From positions 62,001 to 126,000 of the forward strand of contig CAYQOM010000005.1 in the NCBI GenBank assembly GCA_964419145.1: 64,000 nucleotides of DNA, given 5' to 3'. Made by a program: the position numbers and the translations under genes. Positions within the stretch are counted from its first letter, which is position 1, and every line of letters starts with the position of its first letter. Under the pieces are notes generated by a model, which saw only the letters and a program-made list of their open reading frames with translations, was not told the origin of the DNA and did no database searches. The DNA comes from UBA2336 sp964419145. Its GTDB lineage: Bacteria > Bacteroidota > Bacteroidia > Cytophagales > Cyclobacteriaceae. Shown one piece after another: positions 25,462-34,171 of this stretch.

Positions 25462-26475
25462 TTAAAACCATTTCTTAAACCGGAAATAAACCAACATGCC
25501 AATGGCCAGTAAAAGCATGATTCCCCATATAAACGGATAGCCGTAAGTCCATTCCAATTCAGGAAAGTGCTTGAAATTCATGCCGTACACCCCTACAATA
25601 AAGGTAAGCGGAATGAAAATGGTAGAAATGATGGTGAGTACCTTGATGACCTTGTTCAGCTGGTTGTTCTGCGTGTTGATGTGAATGTCCATCAGGCTTG
25701 AGGTGAGGTCTTTGTAGGTATCGAGTGAGTCGATCAGGTGCACAACATGGTCATACACATCCGCAAAATACCGGATATTTTCTTCTTCTATAAAATCACC
25801 TTCATCTTTTACAAGTTTTGAAAGTGCATCACGAAGTGGATAGACCGCTTTACGCAGGAAGATCAACTCTTTTTTTAATTTTTGAATGCGCTGAAAGGTA
25901 TGTTCAGATTCATTTTCACTCAGGTTATCTTCGATTTCTTCAATCTGATTTCCAATAGCATCGAGGATGTTGTAATAGTTGTCAACGATGATATCAATAA
26001 GCCGATACAACAGGTAATCGGCTTTCTTTTTTCTAACACGTCCCTGATCCAGTCGGATGCGTTCACGGAAAAAATCAAACAAATCACCTTCTTTTTCCTG
26101 GAACGAAATCAGGTAATGATTTCCCAGCACGAAACTGATTTGCTCATATTCAATATTTTCACCGTTGATACTATATAGCATTTTTAAGGTGAAGTAAAGA
26201 CAGTCATCGTATTCCTCTGCTTTGGGTCGTTGATCGTTCAATACGTCATCAATCAGTAACGCATGCAGGTTAAAGTGTGATTGCAGTTTATCAGTAACGG
26301 TTGTATCAAACAACCCATCAATGTTAACCCAATTAACCCGCTCAGGGTCAATTTTTGCGAGTAACGCTTCCAACTTTATGTCATCCGTCTTTTCAAAATG
26401 GTCACGGTCGTAGCTGATTAGCTCCAGAATTACAGATGGCGATGTGCCGCGAACTTCTCCCGGTGTGTGCGACAT
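25462..26475 (-). CDS. corA: CorA-type magnesium/cobalt channel
   Basis: The 337-residue product has the CorA layout: a long cytoplasmic alpha/beta and helical domain, then two C-terminal helices with the selectivity motif YGMNF (GMN at residues 298-300) at the end of the first and a basic tail (RFKKWF). CorA channels form pentamers that admit Mg2+ (and Co2+ or Ni2+) down the electrical gradient. It is the first gene of a likely operon with two CaCA antiporters, so import and export of divalent cations may be balanced from one transcript. It is divergent from the polyprenyl synthase gene, with a 113-base gap. Confidence 0.95.
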   Translation of the reverse strand: MSHTPGEVRGTSPSVILELISYDRDHFEKTDDIKLEALLAKIDPERVNWVNIDGLFDTTVTDKLQSHFNLHALLIDDVLNDQRPKAEEYDDCLYFTLKMLYSINGENIEYEQISFVLGNHYLISFQEKEGDLFDFFRERIRLDQGRVRKKKADYLLYRLIDIIVDNYYNILDAIGNQIEEIEDNLSENESEHTFQRIQKLKKELIFLRKAVYPLRDALSKLVKDEGDFIEEENIRYFADVYDHVVHLIDSLDTYKDLTSSLMDIHINTQNNQLNKVIKVLTIISTIFIPLTFIVGVYGMNFKHFPELEWTYGYPFIWGIMLLLAIGMLVYFRFKKWF

Positions 26476-26588
26476 GTTAGTTGTTTGATCTAAGTCCTTC
26501 CAATATAGTATCCGAAACCGGATTTTTACCCTAAAAGGCCGTAAATCCTATTTTGAAAGCCCTTTTGGGCATTGTATTATTGTGCCGA

Positions 26589-27563
26589 ATGGCGCTAAAG
26601 CTGGAGGATATCAAGGCACCGATCGTCCGTGAAATGGATGAATTTGAGCAGAAGTTCCGGGATTCGATGAAAACCCGGGTCATGCTGCTCGACCGCATCA
26701 TGAATTACATCGTGAAGCGAAAGGGAAAGCAGATGCGCCCCATGTTTGTTTTTCTCAGTGCAGGAACGTGCGGATTGATTAATGACTCAACCTACAGGGG
26801 TGCCGCACTGATTGAATTGTTGCATACAGCAACACTGGTTCACGATGATGTGGTAGATGACGCCAATTACAGGCGCGGTTTCTTTTCTATCAATGCCTTG
26901 TGGAAAAATAAGGTTGCTGTATTGGTAGGCGACTTTTTGCTTTCAAAAGGGTTGCTGCTTTCGGTGGAAAATAAAGACTATCATTTATTGAACATTGTAT
27001 CCAATGCCGTTCGCGAAATGAGCGAAGGGGAATTGATGCAAATGGAAAAAGCCAGGCGATTGGATATCACCGAAGATGTGTATTATCAGATCATCCGGCA
27101 GAAGACTGCATCGCTCATTGCTTCATGTTGCGCAGTAGGGGCAAGTTCGGTTGGTGCCACTGAAGACGCTGTGCAGACGATGCGCCTGTTTGGTGAAAAG
27201 ATTGGAATGGCCTTTCAAATTAAAGACGATTTGTTTGATTATGGCGAAGCCGAAATCGGTAAGCCCCTCGGTATTGATATAAAAGAAAAAAAGATGACGC
27301 TTCCGCTGATTTATGCGTTGTCGAAAGCGGGATGGCTGGAGAAGCGAAGAATCATTAGCATTGTTCGAAATGAAAGTGAGAAACCAAAGAAAGTAAATGA
27401 GGTGATTGCCTTTGTAAAAAAATCCGGTGGCATTGAATACGCCAATGCAGTAATGGAGCAGTACCACCAGGAAGCGTTGCAACTTCTTAACATCTTTCCG
27501 GAATCTGACTACAAAAAATCACTCATTCAATTGGTTCAGTTTACCATTGAACGGAGTAAGTAA
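26589..27563 (+). CDS. ispB: All-trans polyprenyl diphosphate synthase
   Basis: I place the start at 26589 (MALKLEDIKAPIV), where relatives begin; an upstream in-frame ATG at 26553 would add an unrelated hydrophobic leader. The 324-residue enzyme has both aspartate-rich motifs of trans-prenyltransferases: DDVVD (86-90, in LVHDDVVDDANYRRG) and DDLFD (213-217, in FQIKDDLFDYG), plus GKQMRPMF near the IPP site. It chain-elongates isoprenoid diphosphate, most likely to the side chain of menaquinone. Chain length cannot be told from sequence. It is a single gene, divergent from corA. Confidence 0.9.
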   Translation: MALKLEDIKAPIVREMDEFEQKFRDSMKTRVMLLDRIMNYIVKRKGKQMRPMFVFLSAGTCGLINDSTYRGAALIELLHTATLVHDDVVDDANYRRGFFSINALWKNKVAVLVGDFLLSKGLLLSVENKDYHLLNIVSNAVREMSEGELMQMEKARRLDITEDVYYQIIRQKTASLIASCCAVGASSVGATEDAVQTMRLFGEKIGMAFQIKDDLFDYGEAEIGKPLGIDIKEKKMTLPLIYALSKAGWLEKRRIISIVRNESEKPKKVNEVIAFVKKSGGIEYANAVMEQYHQEALQLLNIFPESDYKKSLIQLVQFTIERSK

Positions 27564-27572
27564 AAATGAAGA

Positions 27573-27590
27573 ACCCTGCCGTAGCAGGGT
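27573..27590. terminator. Hairpin after the polyprenyl synthase gene
   Basis: A perfect 7-base stem ACCCTGC / GCAGGGT with a CGTA loop lies 10 bases after the stop. No T run follows on the plus strand; on the minus strand it is followed by TTCTTCATTTTTAC. A second weaker stem (GCCTG / CAGGC) lies at 27621-27637. It probably separates the two convergent genes. Confidence 0.5.
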
Positions 27591-27642
27591 CCCTCGGATC
27601 TATAACCTAAACCTATACAGGCCTGCTTGAGTCAGGCAAGTC

Positions 27643-28110
27643 TCACAAAGCAGGAACACGGCTTCTGCCAGCTTCCAGTACTGCGTAATCTTTCCACTCG
27701 CGGTAACTGTCTGGGTCAAGTGTTTCTATTGCCGGTCCGGTTCCTTCAGGCACAAAATCTCCTTCATTGTTCCACCACTGCTTAGCCAGTTCTTTAGCTT
27801 CACTTTTATCTATTTCAAAAAGATTAATGCACGAATCAGAAATGATCCACGGCTTTTCGATGCTGCTGTATTTTTCAAAAATCAGGTTGCGCATTTGTGT
27901 GCCGTTCGGCTGGTTGTTGAAATGCGACACCGTATACGACATAGTTTCAGGCTCGGTCATTACCATATCCCAATACTTCTTGGAAGCAATTACCTGTGAA
28001 GTTGTTAACAGGTAGCCAAAACCATTTTCAATCGGCTCACGCGTAATCGGGCATTTGGCTTTCAGCTCTTTTTTGGGCGATTTTCCCAGGAGTTTGTTGA
28101 AGAATGTCAT
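27643..28110 (-). CDS. Hypothetical cytoplasmic protein
   Basis: The 155-residue product has no signal peptide or membrane helix. It starts MTFFNKLLGKSPKKELKAKCPITREPI; the CPITREPI stretch recalls a single zinc-knuckle half but only one cysteine is there, and a second is far away (SCINLFEI). Trp/Glu-rich sequence follows (AKQWWNNEGDFVPEG). I do not recognise a family. It sits 94 bases downstream of the thioredoxin-like gene at 28205 on the same strand and could be co-transcribed with it. Confidence 0.6.
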   Translation of the reverse strand: MTFFNKLLGKSPKKELKAKCPITREPIENGFGYLLTTSQVIASKKYWDMVMTEPETMSYTVSHFNNQPNGTQMRNLIFEKYSSIEKPWIISDSCINLFEIDKSEAKELAKQWWNNEGDFVPEGTGPAIETLDPDSYREWKDYAVLEAGRSRVPAL

Positions 28111-28204
28111 GATTTTTTTGTCCTGTTTACACTATAGATACTCCGATACCCCGGAATAGTTGCATATAGGACGCAAAAAATCTCAAAAAGTTACAAATGG
28201 CGCA

Positions 28205-29674
28205 TTATGGTGATGATTTGCCCGCTTGCTGCTGTTTTTGGAAGCGTTCATAGTTAGTGAAAAAGTTCTCCAGCCGGTCAGCAGGAATCTTTTTGGCGAT
28301 GATTTTCTTCTTTTCATCCAGGATGAACAACGTGGGCGTAGTCATGGCATCGTACAAATCGTGGTATGAACCCACATAGGTACGCGGACCATTCACGGTA
28401 ATCCACTTCATGTTCATGGTTTTGATATACTCTTTCATTTTCTGCATGGAAGTATCGGCACTCACAGCATATACTTCTACATCAAACCGGGTTTTGTTTT
28501 TGGTATAGAAGTCAACCAGTTTTGGAGTTTCGGTTTTACAGTGTCCGCAATCCGGATCAAAGAAATAAACGATGGTGAATTTATTTTTGATTTTGTACAA
28601 CTCTTTAGGTTGAAGCGAGGCATCCTGCATGATCAGGTTGGGTGCCGTTTTACCAATCAGACTTTTGCGCAAGTTATCGGCATGGTCTTTCAGGTTTTTC
28701 TTCAGTTTATCATTAGCCCAGAAATTCATTTCACCTGATGCAAAATAGTTGTCGTTCAGGTGCACGAAGATTTCATCCAGCCCCATATACTCAGGTGTCT
28801 GGTATTTCAACATTAACGTCCACACCAGGTATTTGTAGGTTTCCTGATTTTTCTTGGCGCGGGCAATCATGGGTTCAATGGCTTTTTTTACCGAGTCGGC
28901 CTGTGGTGGAAAAAGCTTGTCGAGGTATTCGTTTACTTTTTGACTATAAATGGGTTGCGGCAAACGAATCAACGCATCGTCACTCAAGTCGAAGTAATCA
29001 AAAAAGTGTTCCCGATAATATCGTAATTGAAAGGTCGAATCGATTGTTCCATCAGCGCGTTTTGGAGGCTCGGGTATGTCGATGCGTTTGGTACTTTTCA
29101 ATAAGCGGGCGGTCATGGTTTTTGGGTGGGCTTTGATCAGTTCGTTCTGATAAGCCATCACCTTATCGTTTACTTTACCGAATGATTCGCGTGCAGCTTT
29201 TTTCTGGTTTTCGTCTTTTATTGTGCTATCCTGAAGAATCTTGATAAACGGATCAGCTTCTTTGCCACGCTCCATGTTGAAGCGCAGGTTTTCAAAAAAC
29301 AGGCGGTTGTCGTCATCATTCTTTACCACCATGTTTTTAACATAGTCATCGGTTGATGTTTCTAGCGTGAAGTGTTGGTTGTTTCCTACTACCAGATCAA
29401 ACAGGCGTGTTTTATCCAAAACCAAAAAATATATACCCTGTGGCAGTGACTGGGCGTTATTAAATTTGAATTGTCCGGATGCATTAACCCGGGCCGTATC
29501 GCGCACGTAGGTGCTTTCTGCGTAATAATACCCCAGGTATACCGTTGTATCTTTCAGTCCGTTAACCTTGAAGTTTAGCTCATAACCCGGCTTTTGCTGG
29601 GCTAAACCAACAATCGATATACATAATATAAGGAGTGTACTAATCTGTATGCGCATAACCTTCATTTTCAGCAT
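28205..29674 (-). CDS. Exported thioredoxin-family protein with DUF4369/DUF5106-type domains
   Basis: The 489-residue protein has a signal peptide (ISTLLILCISIVGLAQQ), a DUF4369-like beta domain (about 28-130), a helical DUF5106-like middle, and a C-terminal thioredoxin domain with the redox site CGHC (376-379, in FFDPDCGHCKTE) and a normal cis-proline loop (MTTPTLFILD). It should act as a periplasmic disulfide exchanger or reductant. Three ATGs lie within the first seven codons and I keep the first; the third gives MRIQIS, which suits the signal peptide as well. It is divergent from the gldA operon. The family is secure; the partner is unknown. Confidence 0.88.
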   Translation of the reverse strand: MLKMKVMRIQISTLLILCISIVGLAQQKPGYELNFKVNGLKDTTVYLGYYYAESTYVRDTARVNASGQFKFNNAQSLPQGIYFLVLDKTRLFDLVVGNNQHFTLETSTDDYVKNMVVKNDDDNRLFFENLRFNMERGKEADPFIKILQDSTIKDENQKKAARESFGKVNDKVMAYQNELIKAHPKTMTARLLKSTKRIDIPEPPKRADGTIDSTFQLRYYREHFFDYFDLSDDALIRLPQPIYSQKVNEYLDKLFPPQADSVKKAIEPMIARAKKNQETYKYLVWTLMLKYQTPEYMGLDEIFVHLNDNYFASGEMNFWANDKLKKNLKDHADNLRKSLIGKTAPNLIMQDASLQPKELYKIKNKFTIVYFFDPDCGHCKTETPKLVDFYTKNKTRFDVEVYAVSADTSMQKMKEYIKTMNMKWITVNGPRTYVGSYHDLYDAMTTPTLFILDEKKKIIAKKIPADRLENFFTNYERFQKQQQAGKSSP

Positions 29675-29795
29675 TCAATATTATTACTATTTCAGCTTTG
29701 AGGCAATTTGTATGCCGATAACCTTCATTCGCTGCGGGTGGTTCCCGTAACCCCCGTTAAGTGTCAAGTTGCATTCATTGCACCATTTATTTTTA

Positions 29796-29803
29796 TAGTT
29801 TTG
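29796..29803 (+). promoter_or_regulatory. Likely -7 promoter element of the gldA operon
   Basis: TAGTTTTG matches the consensus TAnnTTTG. It ends 13 bases before the gldA ATG, so the mRNA leader would be only about 5-10 bases. A TTG at 29769-29771 lies 24 bases upstream. Confidence 0.55.
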
Positions 29804-29816
29804 TGCCCCGTCAACT

Positions 29817-30743
29817 ATGTCATTAACCGTTCATCAACTCACCCGATTTTACGGACAGCAGCGTGCTGTGGATAACGTATCGTTCTCCATCAAGGAAGGG
29901 GAGATTGTGGGTTTTCTCGGACCCAACGGTGCAGGTAAATCCACCACCATGAAAATTGCCACCACGTATTTGCCGCCTTCGGAAGGTACGGTGCGGGTAG
30001 GAGAGTGGGATGTTCAGCAAAATCCAATGCAGGTGAAACGCATCATCGGTTATTTGCCTGAGCACAATCCATTGTACCGCGACATGTATGTGCACGAATA
30101 CCTGCGTTTCATTGGCAGTTTATATGGATTGCGGGGGCAGACGTTAAAGCAACGTGTAAATACCATGGTGGAGCAATGCGGCCTTACACAGGAGCAGCAC
30201 AAAAAAATTGAGATGCTCTCGAAAGGCTATCGCCAACGTGTTGGTCTGGCACAGGCGTTGATTCACGATCCGCAGGTGTTGATTCTCGATGAACCCACTA
30301 CGGGCCTTGACCCGAATCAATTGGTCGAGATCCGAAAGCTTATCAAAGAAGTAAGCAAAAATAAAACGGTTATTTTTTCTACGCACATCATGCAGGAAGT
30401 ACAGGCCCTGTGCGACCGTGTGATTGTAATCAACAAGGGCAGGGTAGTGGCGGATGATTTGTTGCAGAACCTGGTGCGCGGTGGAACTGATGCGGTAATT
30501 ATTCAGGTTGAATTTGATCGCGCTGTGCCGGTTGAAGACTTGCGCGCACTAACGGGTGTGGCCAACGTTGAAGTGATGAGTGATACCCTGTTTCGGATAA
30601 CATCGGAACAAGCGAAAGATGTTCGCCCCGAAATTTTTAAATATGCGTCCGAAAAATCGGTTTCATTAATCGGGCTCAAGCAGGAAGAAAATTCCCTTGA
30701 ACATGTTTTCAGACTGTTAACTTTATCTCCCTCGGAAACATGA
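29817..30743 (+). CDS. gldA: Gliding-motility ABC transporter ATP-binding protein GldA
   Basis: The 308-residue ATPase has Walker A GPNGAGKST (35-43), an ABC signature LSKGYRQRVGLAQAL (about 134-148) and Walker B LILDEPTTGLDP. In Flavobacterium, GldA with GldF and GldG forms an ABC transporter needed for gliding; here the three genes are in the same order. It is followed by gldF with an ATGA overlap. C-terminal residues ~220-308 form a regulatory extension common to the family. The identification rests mainly on gene order and the GldF/GldG neighbours, since ATPases of this class are numerous. Confidence 0.93.
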   Translation: MSLTVHQLTRFYGQQRAVDNVSFSIKEGEIVGFLGPNGAGKSTTMKIATTYLPPSEGTVRVGEWDVQQNPMQVKRIIGYLPEHNPLYRDMYVHEYLRFIGSLYGLRGQTLKQRVNTMVEQCGLTQEQHKKIEMLSKGYRQRVGLAQALIHDPQVLILDEPTTGLDPNQLVEIRKLIKEVSKNKTVIFSTHIMQEVQALCDRVIVINKGRVVADDLLQNLVRGGTDAVIIQVEFDRAVPVEDLRALTGVANVEVMSDTLFRITSEQAKDVRPEIFKYASEKSVSLIGLKQEENSLEHVFRLLTLSPSET

Positions 30744-31468
30744 TCAGCATCTTATCACGTGAGTTTAACGGATTTTTGAATTCACTGATTGCCTACATGG
30801 TAATTGGTGTGTTCCTCACAGCCATTGGGTTGTTGATGTGGGTATTTCCGGAAACTTCCGTGCTGGAGTATGGCTATGCCGACATGGATACGCTGTTTTC
30901 GCTTGCTCCGTATGTGTACATTTTTCTGATCCCTGCCATCACCATGAAAAGTTTTGCGGAAGAGAAGCGTGGCGGAACCATGGAATTATTGCTAACGCGG
31001 CCGCTCTCCGATTGGGATATCATCCTCGGGAAATATTTGGCTTCTTTCTTATTGGTTGTATTCTCTATTCTGCCAACACTGGTTTATTATTTCTCCGTTC
31101 GTGCTTTGGGCGATCCGGTGGGCAATGTGGATACTTCCGGTGTGATCGGTTCATACATCGGGTTGATTTTATTAGGCGGTGTGTTTTGTTCGGTGGGGAT
31201 TTTTGCTTCATCGATTACCCCCAATCAAATCGTGGCTTTTATTGTTGCAGCATTTTTGAGCTTCTTGTTGTTTTCGGGGTTTGATTCTCTTTCTGCATTA
31301 AATACCTGGTCTGCCTGGGTGTTGGTGATCAAGCAGTTCGGTATTTTATATCATTATGAATCTCTCGGCAAAGGCCTGATCGATAGTCGTGATTTGATTT
31401 ATTTCTTCAGCGTGGCTTTTATGTTTTTGTTGCTCACCAAAACGGTAATAGGTTCGCGGTCATGGTAA
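30740..31468 (+). CDS. gldF: Gliding-motility ABC transporter permease GldF
   Basis: The 242-residue membrane protein has six predicted helices in the ABC-2-type layout and family stretches such as SLAPYVYIFLIPAITMKSFAEE and TMELLLTRPLSDWDIILGKY. It forms the membrane pore partner of GldA. Its ATG overlaps the gldA stop (ATGA) and its stop overlaps the gldG start region, so translation of all three is likely coupled. Confidence 0.93.
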   Translation: MISILSREFNGFLNSLIAYMVIGVFLTAIGLLMWVFPETSVLEYGYADMDTLFSLAPYVYIFLIPAITMKSFAEEKRGGTMELLLTRPLSDWDIILGKYLASFLLVVFSILPTLVYYFSVRALGDPVGNVDTSGVIGSYIGLILLGGVFCSVGIFASSITPNQIVAFIVAAFLSFLLFSGFDSLSALNTWSAWVLVIKQFGILYHYESLGKGLIDSRDLIYFFSVAFMFLLLTKTVIGSRSW

Positions 31469-33144
31469 TGAAAAGCAGAAAGACTGGCGACTTTTTACTG
31501 CTGGCCAACGGCCTTGTGCTGGTGATTTTACTTAATCTTATTGCTGCCGATAATTTTTTCCGGATTGACCTGACTGAAGAGAAGCGCTACTCTATAAAAC
31601 CCCAAACGCAGGAATTGTTACGTGATCTTACCGATGACATTTATGTGGAGGTTTACCTGGAGGGTGAGTTAAATGCTGAATTCAGAAGACTGCGGAATGC
31701 CATTCGTGAAGTGTTGGATGAGTTTCGGATTTATTCGGGTAACCGGGTAAAGATTTCTTTTGTAGATCCAACAACGGCCATGAGTCAGCAGGCACGCAAT
31801 GAATTTATTCAAGATCTCGCCTCAAAAGGTGTGCAGCCTACGCGTGTGGTGGAACAAAAGGATGGACAGACTTCAGAGAAATTGATTTTTCCAGGAGCAG
31901 TGATTGCTTATGGAGGAACAGAGGTTGGTGTAACCTTGCTGAAGGGGAACAAAGCACGAACACCTGCTGAAGAGATCAACCAATCCATCGAAGGGCTGGA
32001 GTATGAATTTGCAAATGCTATTTATAAACTTACCAATGTTGATCGTAAACGAATAGGCTTCATTCATGGCCATGGCGAATTGGATAGTTTGTATATCGCA
32101 AGTTTTAATAATGCGCTGCTGGATGTTTACGATGTGTACAAGGTGAATCTACAACGCAAACAAGTGCTGAATGATTATGACGCCTTAATCATCGCAAAAC
32201 CTACCCAGCCTTTTTCTGAGCAAGACAAGTACAAACTGGATCAGTATATAATGAGTGGTGGCCGTGCCTTGTTTTTGCTTGACAGGTTGGAGGCATCCAT
32301 GGATAGTGCTTCACGTGAAGATTACTTTGCATTCCCTTACCAATTGCGCCTCGATGATCTACTCTTTAAATACGGTATCCGCATCAATGCTGATTTGGTT
32401 CAGGATCGAAATGCAGGGTTATACCCGGTTGTAACCGGCCAGCAAGGTGGTAAGGCGCAAATGCAACTGATGGACTGGCCATTTTTTCCGCTGATTAACC
32501 GATACGCTGATCATTCCGTTACCCGCAACCTGGATGCTGTGATGATGAAGTTCGCCAGTAGCCTGGATACTGTTAAAGCAGTTGGCATCACTAAAACTCC
32601 ACTGGCTTTTACATCGGAATTCTCCAGGCGCGTTAACGCACCGGTGCCGGCAAGCATCAATGAAATCAGAAGGAATGTAAAACCGGAATCTTTTTCGTCC
32701 GGAAATATTCCGGTTGCTTATTTACTGGAGGGAAAGTTTACATCCTTGTATAAAAATCGGTTTTTACCTGAAGGGATTAATCAGGAAAATTTCAGGGCAG
32801 ATGGGGAAGAGACAAAACTTATTGTGGTATCTGATGGCGACATGGCCCGAAACGATGTAAACCCACGTACAGGAAATCCGCAGCAGCTTGGGTTGGATCC
32901 GTTTAGCAATTACACATTTGCCAACGAAGAATTTTTAATGAATGCGGTAGCCTATTTGGCTGATGAGAATGGCCTGATAAAGACCCGTTCAAAAGAAGTT
33001 AAAATCAGGCCGCTTAATAAAGAGAAGGTTCGGGTAGAGAAAACCAAGTGGCAACTCATTAACCTGGTATTGCCTGTAGTGTGTTTAATTTTATACGGAT
33101 TACTTTCGGCATACCTGAGAAAAAGAAAATACAGCAAGGCATGA
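31462..33144 (+). CDS. gldG: Gliding-motility-associated auxiliary subunit GldG
   Basis: The 560-residue protein starts with a membrane anchor (FLLLANGLVLVILLNLIAADNFF), then the family hallmark RIDLTEEKRYSIKPQTQELL, a large periplasmic ABC-transporter auxiliary domain, and a C-terminal helix (LINLVLPVVCLILYGLLSAYL) with a basic end. Two starts are possible, ATG at 31462 or at 31468; the second overlaps the gldF stop as TAATG. GldG is the third component of the GldAFG transporter. Downstream, a DUF4340 gene overlaps it by ATGA. Confidence 0.93.
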   Translation: MVMKSRKTGDFLLLANGLVLVILLNLIAADNFFRIDLTEEKRYSIKPQTQELLRDLTDDIYVEVYLEGELNAEFRRLRNAIREVLDEFRIYSGNRVKISFVDPTTAMSQQARNEFIQDLASKGVQPTRVVEQKDGQTSEKLIFPGAVIAYGGTEVGVTLLKGNKARTPAEEINQSIEGLEYEFANAIYKLTNVDRKRIGFIHGHGELDSLYIASFNNALLDVYDVYKVNLQRKQVLNDYDALIIAKPTQPFSEQDKYKLDQYIMSGGRALFLLDRLEASMDSASREDYFAFPYQLRLDDLLFKYGIRINADLVQDRNAGLYPVVTGQQGGKAQMQLMDWPFFPLINRYADHSVTRNLDAVMMKFASSLDTVKAVGITKTPLAFTSEFSRRVNAPVPASINEIRRNVKPESFSSGNIPVAYLLEGKFTSLYKNRFLPEGINQENFRADGEETKLIVVSDGDMARNDVNPRTGNPQQLGLDPFSNYTFANEEFLMNAVAYLADENGLIKTRSKEVKIRPLNKEKVRVEKTKWQLINLVLPVVCLILYGLLSAYLRKRKYSKA

Positions 33145-34076
33145 GCGGTACGGAAAAAAGAAACCGGTATTTGTTGATCTCGCTTTTTGTGCTTAGTGTG
33201 GTCACGATTGGCTATTACTGGTTTGCGCAGCGTGATCGCTCCGTGGTGAATAAGGCATTGTTCCAGGTTGATCGGTTGGATGAAGTGGATCAGGTGGTGC
33301 TGACGAGGGGATCCGATGAGGTTGTGTTGAAGTTTGACGGTACGCGTTGGCTGGTGAACAACGAGCTTGCTGATCGAAATCTGATTGATGTGTTGTTTGC
33401 AACGCTTCAGCAAGCACAGCCGGTACGACCGCTTGCTCAGGCACAACAGGATTCGATTAAGCAGAAACTGCAAGCTGAGGCTGTTCAGGTGCGTGTGCTG
33501 ACGGGCGAAGAAGTATTGAAGACTTTTGTGGCCGGAGGAAACGCCCGAAAAACACAGGCTTATTTTTTTAAGGCGGACGAAGACGTTTACCTGATGACAA
33601 TACCGGGTTATCGCGTTTATGTTTCAGGGATTTTTGAACTGGATAAAAATGGCTGGAAGGACAAGCACGCTTTCCAGATCAACTGGCGTAATTTTCAAAG
33701 CCTGAGTGCCAGCTTTGCACAGTCACCTGCCGATAATTTTAACGTAAGTTTTAAAGACGGCTTTTTTCGTGTAGAAGAATTGCCTGAAACGGATACAACC
33801 CGCTTAGATGATTACGTGGGTGCAGTGTTATTTTTAACGGTTGATTCCTACCTGTCAAATAATGAACTGCGCGACAGCCTCCATGCTGCAACGGCTGCGC
33901 TTACCATTTCGTTGCGCGATGTGGCCAACCGGTCATTCGTGCTCAGTTTGTACCCCGATCCGCGTGAGCCATCCAAAATCCTGGGCATAATCGACAGCAC
34001 CCAACTGGCCTGGTTCGACCGCAGGGCGTTGGATGGAATCCTGAAAACACGCAGTCATTTTGCTGCCCAAAAGTGA
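33141..34076 (+). CDS. DUF4340-domain membrane-anchored protein
   Basis: I place the start at 33141 (MSGTEKRNRYLLISLF), where ATGA overlaps the gldG stop; an upstream in-frame ATG would lie deep inside gldG. The 311-residue product has one N-terminal transmembrane helix (YLLISLFVLSVVTIGYYWF) and a periplasmic part with the repeated beta pattern of DUF4340 (VDQVVLTRGSDEVVLKFDG; LVNNELADRN). DUF4340 genes are often found beside gldG-like auxiliary subunits, so it probably helps the GldAFG complex. No catalytic motif is visible. Confidence 0.82.
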   Translation: MSGTEKRNRYLLISLFVLSVVTIGYYWFAQRDRSVVNKALFQVDRLDEVDQVVLTRGSDEVVLKFDGTRWLVNNELADRNLIDVLFATLQQAQPVRPLAQAQQDSIKQKLQAEAVQVRVLTGEEVLKTFVAGGNARKTQAYFFKADEDVYLMTIPGYRVYVSGIFELDKNGWKDKHAFQINWRNFQSLSASFAQSPADNFNVSFKDGFFRVEELPETDTTRLDDYVGAVLFLTVDSYLSNNELRDSLHAATAALTISLRDVANRSFVLSLYPDPREPSKILGIIDSTQLAWFDRRALDGILKTRSHFAAQK

Positions 34077-34171
34077 GGTTACTGGCGTAAAAAGTGAATT
34101 TGGGCGCGTTTCCAAAATTGCCTTTTCTTTATAACTTTACCGCGTTTTAATACTAAATCAACAACCACGAA

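Noticed and set aside
33081..33140. Upstream start for the DUF4340 gene
   Set aside because: It falls inside the gldG C-terminus; the ATGA overlap at 33141 gives the normal N-terminus with a membrane helix.
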